Of a DNA stretch of 39,392 nucleotides, positions 29,903 through 37,835 are shown in pieces. The first letter of the stretch is position 1. Each line of letters starts with the position of its first letter. The notes below the pieces were generated by a model. The model searched no databases. It was not told where the DNA came from and was given only the letters and a program-made list of their open reading frames with translations. The stretch spans positions 1 to 39,392 of the forward strand of contig CAZXVH010000037.1 in the NCBI GenBank assembly GCA_964643965.1. Reading direction: 5' to 3'. Origin of the DNA: GCA-2746795 sp964643965 (GTDB taxonomy: Bacteria; Chloroflexota; Anaerolineae; Promineifilales; Promineifilaceae). Both the position numbers and the translations under genes were made by a program.

Positions 29903-30382
29903 ATGCATATACCACAGGATTGGCAGTTACGCCTCATTCAATTGCTCACTATTCCGGGCATGATCATTGCCTACTTTCTGCTGCTTTACCACAATGGCAA
30001 TTTGTTCAGCATTTGCGAACCGGGCGGCTTTGAAGATTGCGGCCTCGTCAGCGGTCCCGGCGCTCCTTATTCCGCCATTGGTCCCATTCCAGTAGCGCTT
30101 ATCGGGCTGGTAGGTTACTTCGTTATCTTTTTGTCCATCTGGCTGGCTGAATGGGTAGACAAAATCGAGGAATATCTACCAGAAATCATGGTGGGCTTAA
30201 CTGGTCTCGCTTTCTTGTTTACGGCCTATCTAACAACCCTGGAACTGATTGTCATCCGGGCTTACTGCCGCTACTGCCTGATGTCGGCCGGCATCATCAC
30301 GATTATGCTTATTTTGGCAGTTAGCTATTTGATAAAGGTAAATAGAGATAGTGAACAGTCAACAGTGGACAGTGGACAGTGA
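29903..30382 (+). CDS. Vitamin K epoxide reductase (VKOR) family protein
   Basis: A 159-aa membrane protein with four hydrophobic segments (about 12-29, 63-83, 95-117, 126-145). The loop cysteines Cys38 and Cys46 (SICEPGGFEDCGLV) and the active-site C-R-Y-C at 122-125 are all present. Bacterial VKOR reoxidises DsbA-like partners using quinone. It lies 7 bases after the DsbA-like gene, so the two are one operon. The last 12 or so residues (RDSEQSTVDSGQ) come from a dispersed DNA repeat that has entered the 3' end and supplied the stop codon. Confidence 0.92.
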   Translation: MHIPQDWQLRLIQLLTIPGMIIAYFLLLYHNGNLFSICEPGGFEDCGLVSGPGAPYSAIGPIPVALIGLVGYFVIFLSIWLAEWVDKIEEYLPEIMVGLTGLAFLFTAYLTTLELIVIRAYCRYCLMSAGIITIMLILAVSYLIKVNRDSEQSTVDSGQ

Positions 30383-30425
30383 ACGTCGACTGTAAACTGT
30401 AAACTGTAAACTGACTGTTCACTAT
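30348..30425. repeat. Inverted-repeat-bounded AGTGGACAGT element at the VKOR 3' end
   Basis: A perfect 14-bp inverted repeat, ATAGTGAACAGTCA (30348-30361) and TGACTGTTCACTAT (30412-30425), encloses tandem AGTGGACAGT-like and CTGTAAACTGTAAA units. The left half codes the VKOR tail and its stop; the right half reaches the ribosome site of the CBS gene. Related units occur in purSLQ near 37576. Confidence 0.92.
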
Positions 30426-30440
30426 AATTTCCGGGAGGAT

Positions 30441-30872
30441 ATGATGAAGTTAGAACTGGTACGTGATTGGATGACGCGGGATGTGGTGACTATTTCACCA
30501 GGGGGATCATTACCCGAAGCAAAGCAGTTGATGCAGGAACATGAGATTAGACGACTGATGGTGGTGGAAAACGGCCGTTTAACCGGCATCCTCACCGTCA
30601 ACGATCTCAGAAGAGCCTTCGCCAACGACCCCTCACAAACTGTTGCCGATATTGCGGCCGCCGATCCCATCACCGTGGGAGCAGATAACACCATTGGTCT
30701 GGCCGCCCAATTGATGCTAAACAACAAAATCAGCGGCCTGCCAGTCCTGGACAACGAACAAAGCCTCATCGGTATCATCACCGAATCAGACATATTCCGT
30801 CTGGTCGTCCATGATTGGATGCATTCGCAAGATGATTTCTCAGCCCCTTTTGCCCATTATGGCAGCAAATAA
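30441..30872 (+). CDS. CBS-domain pair protein
   Basis: A 143-aa protein made of two CBS domains (about 8-60 and 70-125). VRDWMTRDVVTISPGGSLPEAKQLMQEHEIRRLMVVENGRLTGILTVNDLRRAF is the first; VADIAAADPITVGADNTIGLAAQLMLNNKISGLPVLDNEQSLIGIITESDIFRL is the second. Such pairs sense adenine nucleotides or similar ligands. The target is unknown. GGGAGG precedes the double ATG. Confidence 0.9.
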   Translation: MMKLELVRDWMTRDVVTISPGGSLPEAKQLMQEHEIRRLMVVENGRLTGILTVNDLRRAFANDPSQTVADIAAADPITVGADNTIGLAAQLMLNNKISGLPVLDNEQSLIGIITESDIFRLVVHDWMHSQDDFSAPFAHYGSK

Positions 30873-30916
30873 ACATCTCAAGTAAGGCCCGTCAGGTTTG
30901 GCTCTCTGGCTGTGGC

Positions 30917-30930
30917 CGGTCTCCAGACCG
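30917..30930. repeat. Short GGTCTCCAGACC hairpin
   Basis: CGGTCT and AGACCG flank CC, making a near-palindrome within TGGCCGGTCTCCAGACCGAC. I recall similar CGGTCTGGAGACCGG elements as dispersed repeats in Chloroflexi genomes. It lies between the CBS gene and the alanine-dehydrogenase-like gene and has no T tract. Confidence 0.5.
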
Positions 30931-30968
30931 ACCGCGGCGCCCGTATAGTTAAAAAAAGGAAGCCCATT

Positions 30969-32129
30969 ATGGAATTTGGAGTCCCACGAGAAATCCGTGA
31001 TTTAGAAATGCGCGTCGGCTTAACGCCGCCCGGCGTCCTGGCCCTCACCCAGGCTGGACACGTCGTTTACGTAGAAAGAGACGCCGGCCTCGACGCCGGT
31101 TTCACCGACGAACATTACCGGCAGGCTGGCGCCCAAATCGTCTATTCCACCGCCGAAGCTTACGGCCGCGCCGATGTCGTCGCCAAAATCGCCCGGCCTA
31201 CCGCCGCTGAACACCGTCTATTTCGCTCCGGGCAGATCATCTGCTCCTTCATGCACCTGCGCGTCGCTTCTCCAGACCTGCTGGCAGCCCTCACAGAGCA
31301 TGAAATCACCGCCATCTCTTACGAAGAACTGGAAGAAGATGATGGCGTCCGCCCGGTACTTATGCCCGCCAGTGAAATCGCCGGCCGCATAGCGCCCATC
31401 ATCGCCGGACAGCTTTTGTGCAGCGGGCAAAGTCTGCCTGGTCAGCCAGGATTGGGCATCTTAATGAGTGGGCTACCCGGCGTCCCCGCAGCGGCCGTTG
31501 TCATTGTGGGCGCTGGCGTCTTGGCAGCCAATGCCGCTCGCGCCTTTGTCGGTATTGGCGCGGAAGTGACCGTATTAGGCCGAAACGTGCGCAATCTACG
31601 TAAAATTGAAGATCAGTTGAGCCACCACAACGTGACCACCATGCTCGCCAATGAATACAATCTGAAACGGGCTGTGCGCTTCGCTGATGTGCTGGTGGGG
31701 GCTGTTTTAGACCCTGGTAAACGAGCGCCGATGTTGATAAGTCGCGACATGATCCGCAGTATGCGCCCTGGTTCCGTCGTCATTGATTTTTCCATTGATG
31801 AGGGTGGCTGCGCAGAAACCAGCCGTCCCACCACCCTGCGAGATCCCATTTACATCTCTGAGGGCGTCATCCATCATTGCGTGCCCAATATCACCTCTAC
31901 TGTAGCCCGCACTACCAGCTATGCCATTACCAACGCCGCCCTGCCTTATTTGCTTTGCATTGGCAATGAGGGCCTTTTAGGAGCCATCCAAAACAGACAT
32001 GAGTTATTAAGAGGCGTGGTGCTGCGCCACGGCAAAATGGCCCATCCAGATATCGCCGCAGCTTTAGGCCGGAAAGTCGATGTAAGTCTCTCGCCGGGAA
32101 ACGCTGCTTTCAAGGAAATAACAAGATGA
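30969..32129 (+). CDS. ald: Alanine dehydrogenase-like protein (AlaDH/PNT family)
   Basis: A 386-aa protein of the alanine dehydrogenase/transhydrogenase N-terminal family. It opens MEFGVPREIRDLEMRVGLTPPGVLAL. VVAKIARP has the substrate Lys, CSFMHLR the catalytic His region, VVIVGAGVLAANAARAFVGIGAEVTVLGRN the NAD-binding fold, and VPNITSTVARTTSYAITNAALPYLL the conserved end. Alanine dehydrogenase interconverts alanine and pyruvate. The family includes other amino-acid dehydrogenases, so alanine as substrate is likely but not certain. The ATG at 30969 has AAGGAAG upstream. It overlaps the CoA-transferase gene by four bases. Confidence 0.85.
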   Translation: MEFGVPREIRDLEMRVGLTPPGVLALTQAGHVVYVERDAGLDAGFTDEHYRQAGAQIVYSTAEAYGRADVVAKIARPTAAEHRLFRSGQIICSFMHLRVASPDLLAALTEHEITAISYEELEEDDGVRPVLMPASEIAGRIAPIIAGQLLCSGQSLPGQPGLGILMSGLPGVPAAAVVIVGAGVLAANAARAFVGIGAEVTVLGRNVRNLRKIEDQLSHHNVTTMLANEYNLKRAVRFADVLVGAVLDPGKRAPMLISRDMIRSMRPGSVVIDFSIDEGGCAETSRPTTLRDPIYISEGVIHHCVPNITSTVARTTSYAITNAALPYLLCIGNEGLLGAIQNRHELLRGVVLRHGKMAHPDIAAALGRKVDVSLSPGNAAFKEITR

Positions 32130-33421
32130 ATTGGGACATGCTCTATCGCAACAAAGTCACCAGCGTCGAAAATGCGCTTGGCGTGATTGAATCTGGGAAT
32201 CGAATCTATATTGGGGGTGGCGCCGGCGTACCGGTACAACTGACACATGGGCTGACTAACCGCGCCCCGGAATTACGGAACGTTGAGCTCACCCATATCT
32301 TAACATTTGCCGAAGCCCCTTATTGCAAACCGGAATTTCAGGATAGTTTTCGGGTCAATGCCCTGTTTATCGGCCACAATGTGCGTCAGGCCGTGCGGGA
32401 AGGGCGCGCCGATTTTACGCCCATTTTTCTCAGCGAAATCCCGGGGCTTTTCAAAAATGGCTATCTGCCTATCGACGCCGCTTTAATTTCCGTCTCGCCG
32501 CCGGATGAACATGGCTTCTGCAGCTTTGGTGTGGAAGTAGGCACAACCAAACCGGCCGCCGAATCGGCTAAGATCATCATTGCGGAAGTTAATCAGCAAA
32601 TGCCCAGAACGATGGGGAACAGTTTCATTCATTTAAGCCGCCTCCACCACATTGTAGAGACAGATTACGCCATCCCCGAAGCGCCGCAGGGAGGCGCCAC
32701 GGAAGAACATCTCCAGGTGGGCGCTTACATTGCTGAGATGATACCCAATGGCGCCACCTTGCAAATGGGCATTGGTAGTATTCCCGATGCTGTGCTTAAA
32801 AACTTGCACCAACATAAAGATTTAGGCATTCATACCGAACTTTTTTCAGATGGCGTGATCGCCATGGTAGAACAAGGGGTGATCACCTGTTCACAGAAAA
32901 GTTTTCATCCAGGGAAAATTATTGCCGGATTCTTATTCGGCACCAAACGATTGTACAACTTCATTCACAACAACCCGCTCATCGAACTTCATCCCACTGA
33001 CTATGTGAATGACCCGTTTAATATTGCCCGGAATGATAAGATGGTGGCCATTAATTCCGCTGTGGAGATTGATCTAACAGGGCAGGTATGCGCCGACTCG
33101 ATGGGACCAAATTTGTACAGCGGCGCCGGCGGCCAGGTCGATTTTATTCGCGGCGCTGCCCGTTCCAAAGGCGGCCTACCCATTATCGCCCTCCTTTCTA
33201 CGGCTCGCCGAGGTACGATCAGCCGCATCACGCCCCTGTTGCAGCATGGCGCCGGGGTGGTTACTACGCGCAATGATGTGCATTTTGTGGTCACAGAGTA
33301 TGGCGTGGCCTCGCTTTACGGCAAGTCTATTCGCAAACGGGCAGAAGAACTCATCAATATCGCGCATCCCAAGTTCAGAGACGAACTTATCTTTGAAGCG
33401 AAGAAATTAGGGTATGTTTAA
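32126..33421 (+). CDS. Acetyl-CoA hydrolase/4-hydroxybutyrate CoA-transferase-type protein
   Basis: A 431-aa family I CoA-transferase. YIGGGAGVPVQLTHGL and DAALISVSPPDEHGFCSFGVE belong to the N-terminal half. GIGSIPDAVLKNLHQHKDLGIHTELFSDGV, GAGGQVDFIRGAARSKGG and VVTEYGVASLYGKSIRKRA belong to the C-terminal half, which carries the catalytic Glu region. It moves CoA between carboxylic acids. Translational overlap with the alanine-dehydrogenase-like gene suggests a joint role in amino-acid or short acid metabolism; the exact substrate is open. Confidence 0.9.
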   Translation: MNWDMLYRNKVTSVENALGVIESGNRIYIGGGAGVPVQLTHGLTNRAPELRNVELTHILTFAEAPYCKPEFQDSFRVNALFIGHNVRQAVREGRADFTPIFLSEIPGLFKNGYLPIDAALISVSPPDEHGFCSFGVEVGTTKPAAESAKIIIAEVNQQMPRTMGNSFIHLSRLHHIVETDYAIPEAPQGGATEEHLQVGAYIAEMIPNGATLQMGIGSIPDAVLKNLHQHKDLGIHTELFSDGVIAMVEQGVITCSQKSFHPGKIIAGFLFGTKRLYNFIHNNPLIELHPTDYVNDPFNIARNDKMVAINSAVEIDLTGQVCADSMGPNLYSGAGGQVDFIRGAARSKGGLPIIALLSTARRGTISRITPLLQHGAGVVTTRNDVHFVVTEYGVASLYGKSIRKRAEELINIAHPKFRDELIFEAKKLGYV

Positions 33422-33732
33422 TAGTTGCAGCGTTGCCAGTTGCCCGGTGGCAAGGTGATGTGCGCAACACTTTGCATCTTTTTTACTTTGCCACCTTTAA
33501 ACAACCAACATGCACAGGCGATTAGACAACTTATCTCAATCTTGAAAATTTGGATGCACGGCCGTTTCCCATCAGGTAGAATAGCATTGTTATGAATAGA
33601 TTGATGGGTGATTGGCAGCGGAGGCGAATCACAAATAAGCTCTTTTTTTCGTCTCCCTTACGTTGCTTGGAGTTCCCTTTACAGGCTCTTTTACCCGCAC
33701 CCACAAACAGAGAACTGAACAAACGCAGCTAT

Positions 33733-33774
33733 CAACTCCCTTTACAAACAGCATGTAACGGGAGTTGTTTTTTT
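33733..33774 (+). terminator. Intrinsic terminator, possibly a purSLQ leader attenuator
   Basis: CAACTCCC (33733-33740) pairs with GGGAGTTG (33760-33767), continued after one mismatch by TTACA/TGTAA, and is followed by seven T. Upstream GGAGTT (33669-33674) could pair with AACTCC of the 5' arm as an antiterminator. The preceding gene ends 310 bases earlier. The 33422-33732 stretch has no credible gene, but it shows a possible -10 TAGAAT near 33576, a GGTGGCAA/TTGCCACC pairing (33446-33453 and 33488-33495) and other small stems. It may end the CoA-transferase operon or regulate purSLQ. Confidence 0.75.
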
Positions 33775-33775
33775 C

Positions 33776-33925
33776 CTGGGAGCGGGGGCCACGATTGCGG
33801 GCGCAGGCGGCAAAACGTGCCCCCCGCCCCCCGGGTGTGAATAGNNNNNNNNNNGGTGTTTTTTTTTCCGTGGGCGGGGGGAGTGTTTGCGGGGCGTGGG
33901 CGTACTTGTTGCCCCCGCTCCCAGG
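33776..33925. repeat. GC-rich inverted repeat around a 10-N gap
   Basis: CCTGGGAGCGGGGGC (about 33775-33790) and its exact complement GCCCCCGCTCCCAGG (about 33911-33925) bracket a GC-rich, homopolymer-laden stretch with ten N at 33845-33854. The inner arms are imperfect complements. It ends 3 bases before the purSLQ ribosome site. It is probably a hairpin repeat that defeated sequencing, so the local sequence should not be trusted. Confidence 0.85.
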
Positions 33926-33939
33926 ATGAGGAGAATCGT

Positions 33940-36900
33940 ATGGCACACCACGCCGTTTATCGTATTGAGGTGGTTCCCCGGCTAGAAAATGGGCAGACAA
34001 ACGGCCGTTCCTACCTCCAGGCCGCGCACCAACTGGGCTACACCCAGTTGCAAGATTGCCACGTCGCCCGCCTCTACTTCCTGCAAGGCAACTTAACCGA
34101 AGAAGAAGCCAAACGACTAGCCTCTGAAGTTTTAGCCGACCCTGTGACGGAAGAATGGTCAATTGTTAATGGTCAATTGTCAATTGCCAACGACTTCACA
34201 ATTCACAATTCACAATTCACAATTCACAATTACATCGAATCAACGCTCGACCCCGGCGTCACCGACCCGCCCGCCGACACCCTCATCGCTGCCGCCAACC
34301 TGCTGGGCATAACCAACCTGGAACGCGCCGCCACCGGCCATCGCTTCTACCTCAGCGGCCACCTGGAAACGGCCGTTTTGCCCCAAATCGCCGCCGAAAT
34401 CTTCGCCAACCCCGTGGTGCAGCGCTTCACCCTCAACAAAGCGATCACGCCCCCCTTCTTCCCCTATCAGGGCTGCGACGACGCCGTAGACATCATCCCG
34501 GTGCGTGACGCCGACGACGATCAACTGCTGGCCATCAGCAAAGAGCGCCGCCTGGCTCTGGACTTGGCCGAGATGCAAGCGGTGCAAGCCCATTACCAAC
34601 AAGAAAAGCGCGAACCGACCGACGTGGAACTGGAAATGATCGCCCAAACCTGGAGCGAACATTGTGTGCACAAAACGTTCCGCGCAAAAATTGAGTACAC
34701 CGGGCCTGATGGCAAAACCGAAACCATCGACGGTATTCTCAACACCTATTTACGCGCCGCCACCGAGCAAATAAATAAACCATGGGTCTATTCTGCTTTT
34801 GTGGACAACGCTGGCATCGTCAGGTTCGACGACAGCTACGACCTGGCGTTCAAAGCGGAAACCCACAACCACCCCTCTGCGCTGGATCCGTTTGGCGGGG
34901 CCAATACCGGCATCGGCGGCGTGGTGCGCGACATTCTCGGCGTCAGCGCCCGCCCCATCGCCAACACCGACGTGCTCTGCTTCGGCCTGCCCGACATGCC
35001 CCACGACGACCTGCCCACCAATGTGCTGCATCCGGCGCGGATTGCCGATGGCGTCATTGCCGGCATCGAAGATTACGGCAACAAGATGGGCATCCCCACC
35101 GTCAACGGCTCCATCCATTACCACCCGGGTTACACCGCCAACCCGCTGGTCTACTGCGGCTGCCTGGGCATTTTGCCGCACGGTTCGCATGTAACGGAAC
35201 CGCAAGCGGGCGATCTCATTGTGGCCATTGGCGGCCGCACCGGACGAGATGGTTTACGTGGGGCCACCTTCTCCAGCATGGAAATGGATGTGGCGACGAG
35301 CGAAATTGCGGGAACGGCCGTTCAGATCGGCCATCCCATCATGGAAAAACAGGTGCAGGAAGTAGTTCTGCGCGCCCGCGACGAGCAGCTTTACCACGCC
35401 ATCACCGACTGCGGCGCCGGCGGCTTCAGTTCGGCCGTCGGCGAAATGGGGGAGACTCTGGGTGGCAAAGTGCAACTGCAAGCCATCACCCTCAAATACC
35501 CCGGTCTGCGCCCCTGGGAAATCTGGCTCAGCGAAGCGCAAGAACGCATGGTCTTGGCCGTGCCATCCGCCAATTACGCCCGCCTGGCTGAAATCTGCGC
35601 GGGCCAAGATGTGGAACCGATTATCCTGGGCACGTTTGGCAACAACGGCCGTTTAGAACTCAAATACGGCGACAAACTCGTGGGCGAACTGGACATGGCT
35701 TTCCTGCATGACGGCATTCCGCAGCGGCATATGGCCGCAGAGTGGCGAGTGGCAAGTGGCGAGTGGCCGGTAAACGCCAATCCGAAATCTGAAATCCGAA
35801 ATCCGAAATCCGCGCTGCTGGCGCTGCTCGCCCATCCAGATACGCGCTCTAAAGAGGATGTGATTCGCATTTATGATCATGAGGTGCAAGGCGGAACGGC
35901 CGTTAAACCCCTCACCGGCAGCGCCAACCACGGCCCCAGCGACGCCACCGTCCTCGTCCCCCTCGATACCCAAACTTCACAATTCACAATTCACAATTCA
36001 CAATTCACAATTCAACGCGGCGCAGCCCTAAGCAACGGCATCTGCCCCACCTACACCGACCTCGACCCGTACAACATGGCCTACGCCGCCATCGACGAAG
36101 CGCTGCGCAACGCCGTCGCCGTGGGCGCAGACCCCGACCAGGTGTCCATTCTCGACAACTTCTGCTGGGGCAACCCACAGCTGCCCGACCGGCTGGGCAG
36201 TCTGGTGCGCTGCGCCCAGGGCTGCTACGATGCCGCCATCGCCTACCAAACGCCGTTCATCTCCGGCAAAGACAGCCTCTACAACGAATACACCGGCAGC
36301 GACGGTCAAAAACACGCCATCCCCGGCACTTTGCTCATCTCCGCTTTGGCCATGGTTCCCGATGTCAACAAAACAGTGACGATGGATTTGAAACAAGCGG
36401 GCAATTTCCTTTTCATCGTCGGGGAAACGGGCGCGGAACTGGGCGGCAGTCATTACGGACTCATCGGCGGCCACATCCAGGCGCAGCACAACAACGTGCC
36501 AGCGCCCAAAGCCGACGCCCTCGACCGTTACCGTAAAATGCACCAGGCCATGCAAGCTGACCTGGTGCAATCTTGCCACGATTGTTCTGAGGGCGGCCTG
36601 GCCGTCGCTTTTGCGGAGATGTGTCTGGCTGGCGGACTGGGCGTCGCAGTGCAGCTCATCCACGCCCCGCGTGACCCCTATTGGGCCTACTCAGACGACG
36701 AGGCCATCCTCTTCTCGGAAACCATCAGCCGCTTCCTGGTCGAAGTGCGCCCCGAAGATTCTGACAAATTCCGCGATGCAATGGCAGGTGTGCCGCATGA
36801 GTGTGTGGGTGTGATTGGGGGAGAGGTGTTAAGGGTAAACGGCCGTTTCGGTCAACCCATCCTCGAAGCCACTCTGGCAGAACTCGAGCAAGCGTGGCGC

Positions 36901-37833
36901 GGCCACCTTGATGATTTCAGATTGACGATTTCGGATTTACGATTGGATGCGCCGAAGACCAAGCCCAATCGTCAATCCTTCGACAAGCTCAGGACAAGTT
37001 CAACAATCGTTAATCGTCAATCGAAAGTGCTCATCCTCCACGCCAACGGCACTAACCGTGACCGGGATGCGGCCGTCGCTTGCCAACTGGCGGGCGGCGA
37101 CCCCGAAATTGTGCATATCAACCAACTGCTGGCTGGCGAGCGCAACCTGCTCGATTACGCCATGCTCATCCTCGCGGGCGGCTTCTCCTACGGCGACGAC
37201 CTCGGCGCCGGCGTGCGCTGGTCGCTCGACCTGCAATACCATCTCTATGAACAGATGCAGGCTTTTGCCCAAAACGGCCGTCCCGTCCTCGGCATCTGCA
37301 ACGGTTTCCAGGCCCTCGTCAAAGCCGGTCTTCTGCCCGGATTCCGAAATCCGAAATCTGAAGTCCGAAATGTCACCCTCACCTACAACGCCTCCGGCCG
37401 TTTTGAATGTCGCTGGGTGACACTGCAACCCAATCCCCACAGCCCCAGCCTCTTCACACAAAGCTTAACCGAACCTATCTACTGCCCCGTCGCTCACGGT
37501 GAAGGTCGCCTCGCCGTCAAAGATGAGTCCGTTCTGGCAGAATTACAAGCACAACATCTCATTCCTCTTCAGTATGCAGTGAACAGTGAACAGAGGACAG
37601 TGGACAGTAACCAATCCGAAATCCGAAATCCGAAATCCGAAATCCCCTATCCTGCTAACCCCAACGGCTCCGTCCTCGACATCGCCGCCCTCACCAATCC
37701 AGCAGGCAACGTCATGGGGCTGATGCCGCATCCAGAAAACCACATCTTCCCCTGGCAGCACCCCCGCTTCCATCGTGGCGAACGAGGTATGAGTGGGCTT
37801 AGTTTGTTTGTAAATGGCATTAAAAATGCTTGA
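33940..37833 (+). CDS. purL: Phosphoribosylformylglycinamidine synthase, PurS-PurL-PurQ fusion with six repeat insertions
   Basis: A 1297-aa enzyme converting FGAR, ATP and glutamine to FGAM in purine synthesis. Residues about 5-70 and 100-160 look like two PurS-type segments (VYRIEVVPRLENGQTNGRS; HRFYLSGHLE). The PurL core runs from about 200 to 985, with QTWSEHCVHKTFRAKIEY, AFKAETHNHPSALDPFGGANTGIGGVVRDILG and GLIGGHIQ, then QSCHDCSEGGLAVAFAEM. The last 270 residues are a PurQ glutaminase with GICNGFQ (Cys1120) and PHPENH (His1264, Glu1266). GAGGAG precedes the ATG at 33940; the frame runs further upstream into a poor-quality region. Six stretches, about 130 aa in all, are dispersed repeats kept in frame (separate entries). 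Without them the length would be near 1165. purC follows. Confidence 0.93.
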   Translation: MAHHAVYRIEVVPRLENGQTNGRSYLQAAHQLGYTQLQDCHVARLYFLQGNLTEEEAKRLASEVLADPVTEEWSIVNGQLSIANDFTIHNSQFTIHNYIESTLDPGVTDPPADTLIAAANLLGITNLERAATGHRFYLSGHLETAVLPQIAAEIFANPVVQRFTLNKAITPPFFPYQGCDDAVDIIPVRDADDDQLLAISKERRLALDLAEMQAVQAHYQQEKREPTDVELEMIAQTWSEHCVHKTFRAKIEYTGPDGKTETIDGILNTYLRAATEQINKPWVYSAFVDNAGIVRFDDSYDLAFKAETHNHPSALDPFGGANTGIGGVVRDILGVSARPIANTDVLCFGLPDMPHDDLPTNVLHPARIADGVIAGIEDYGNKMGIPTVNGSIHYHPGYTANPLVYCGCLGILPHGSHVTEPQAGDLIVAIGGRTGRDGLRGATFSSMEMDVATSEIAGTAVQIGHPIMEKQVQEVVLRARDEQLYHAITDCGAGGFSSAVGEMGETLGGKVQLQAITLKYPGLRPWEIWLSEAQERMVLAVPSANYARLAEICAGQDVEPIILGTFGNNGRLELKYGDKLVGELDMAFLHDGIPQRHMAAEWRVASGEWPVNANPKSEIRNPKSALLALLAHPDTRSKEDVIRIYDHEVQGGTAVKPLTGSANHGPSDATVLVPLDTQTSQFTIHNSQFTIQRGAALSNGICPTYTDLDPYNMAYAAIDEALRNAVAVGADPDQVSILDNFCWGNPQLPDRLGSLVRCAQGCYDAAIAYQTPFISGKDSLYNEYTGSDGQKHAIPGTLLISALAMVPDVNKTVTMDLKQAGNFLFIVGETGAELGGSHYGLIGGHIQAQHNNVPAPKADALDRYRKMHQAMQADLVQSCHDCSEGGLAVAFAEMCLAGGLGVAVQLIHAPRDPYWAYSDDEAILFSETISRFLVEVRPEDSDKFRDAMAGVPHECVGVIGGEVLRVNGRFGQPILEATLAELEQAWRGHLDDFRLTISDLRLDAPKTKPNRQSFDKLRTSSTIVNRQSKVLILHANGTNRDRDAAVACQLAGGDPEIVHINQLLAGERNLLDYAMLILAGGFSYGDDLGAGVRWSLDLQYHLYEQMQAFAQNGRPVLGICNGFQALVKAGLLPGFRNPKSEVRNVTLTYNASGRFECRWVTLQPNPHSPSLFTQSLTEPIYCPVAHGEGRLAVKDESVLAELQAQHLIPLQYAVNSEQRTVDSNQSEIRNPKSEIPYPANPNGSVLDIAALTNPAGNVMGLMPHPENHIFPWQHPRFHRGERGMSGLSLFVNGIKNA
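34157..34230. repeat. In-frame repeat 1 in purSLQ
   Basis: TCAATTGTTAATGGTCAATT, a related unit, and four CACAATT units are translated as IVNGQLSIANDFTIHNSQFTIHN. It lies between the two PurS-like segments, a likely linker. Confidence 0.9.
35739..35813. repeat. In-frame repeat 2 in purSLQ
   Basis: AGTGGCGAGTGGCAAGTGGC units followed by CCGAAATCTGAAAT units give EWRVASGEWPVNANPKSEIRNPKS. It splits the PurL core between MAFLHDGIPQRHMA and ALLALLAHPDTRS. Confidence 0.9.
35973..36014. repeat. In-frame repeat 3 in purSLQ
   Basis: Tandem CACAATT units are translated as TSQFTIHNSQFTIQ. It lies between VLVPLDTQ and RGAALSNGICP of the PurL core. It is the same family as repeat 1, in the same reading frame. 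Confidence 0.9.
36913..37023. repeat. In-frame repeat 4 in purSLQ at the PurL/PurQ junction
   Basis: GATTTCAGATTGACGATTTC-like units, CCTTCGACAAGCTCAGGACA (36977-36996) and GTTAATCGTCAATCG units give FRLTISDLRLD, then PNRQSFDKLRTSSTIVNRQS. It falls exactly between the PurL and PurQ domains. Confidence 0.92.
37341..37371. repeat. In-frame repeat 5 in purSLQ
   Basis: CCGAAATCCGAAATCTGAAG units are translated as FRNPKSEVRN within the PurQ domain, after the nucleophile segment and before VTLTYNASGRFECRWV. Confidence 0.88.
37576..37645. repeat. In-frame repeat 6 in purSLQ
   Basis: AGTGAACAGTGAACAGAGGA units, related to the VKOR-end element, then CCGAAATC units give AVNSEQRTVDSNQSEIRNPKSEI. It lies in the PurQ domain between HLIPLQY and PYPANPNGSVLDIAAL. 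Confidence 0.9.
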
Positions 37834-37835
37834 TA

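Noticed and set aside
33592..33840. 82-codon frame before purSLQ
   Set aside because: It runs through the intrinsic terminator and the poor-quality hairpin and ends next to the N gap; it may at most contain a short leader.
33422..33939. Purine or other known riboswitch upstream of purSLQ
   Set aside because: No conserved aptamer core was recognised; only generic stems and a terminator are visible.
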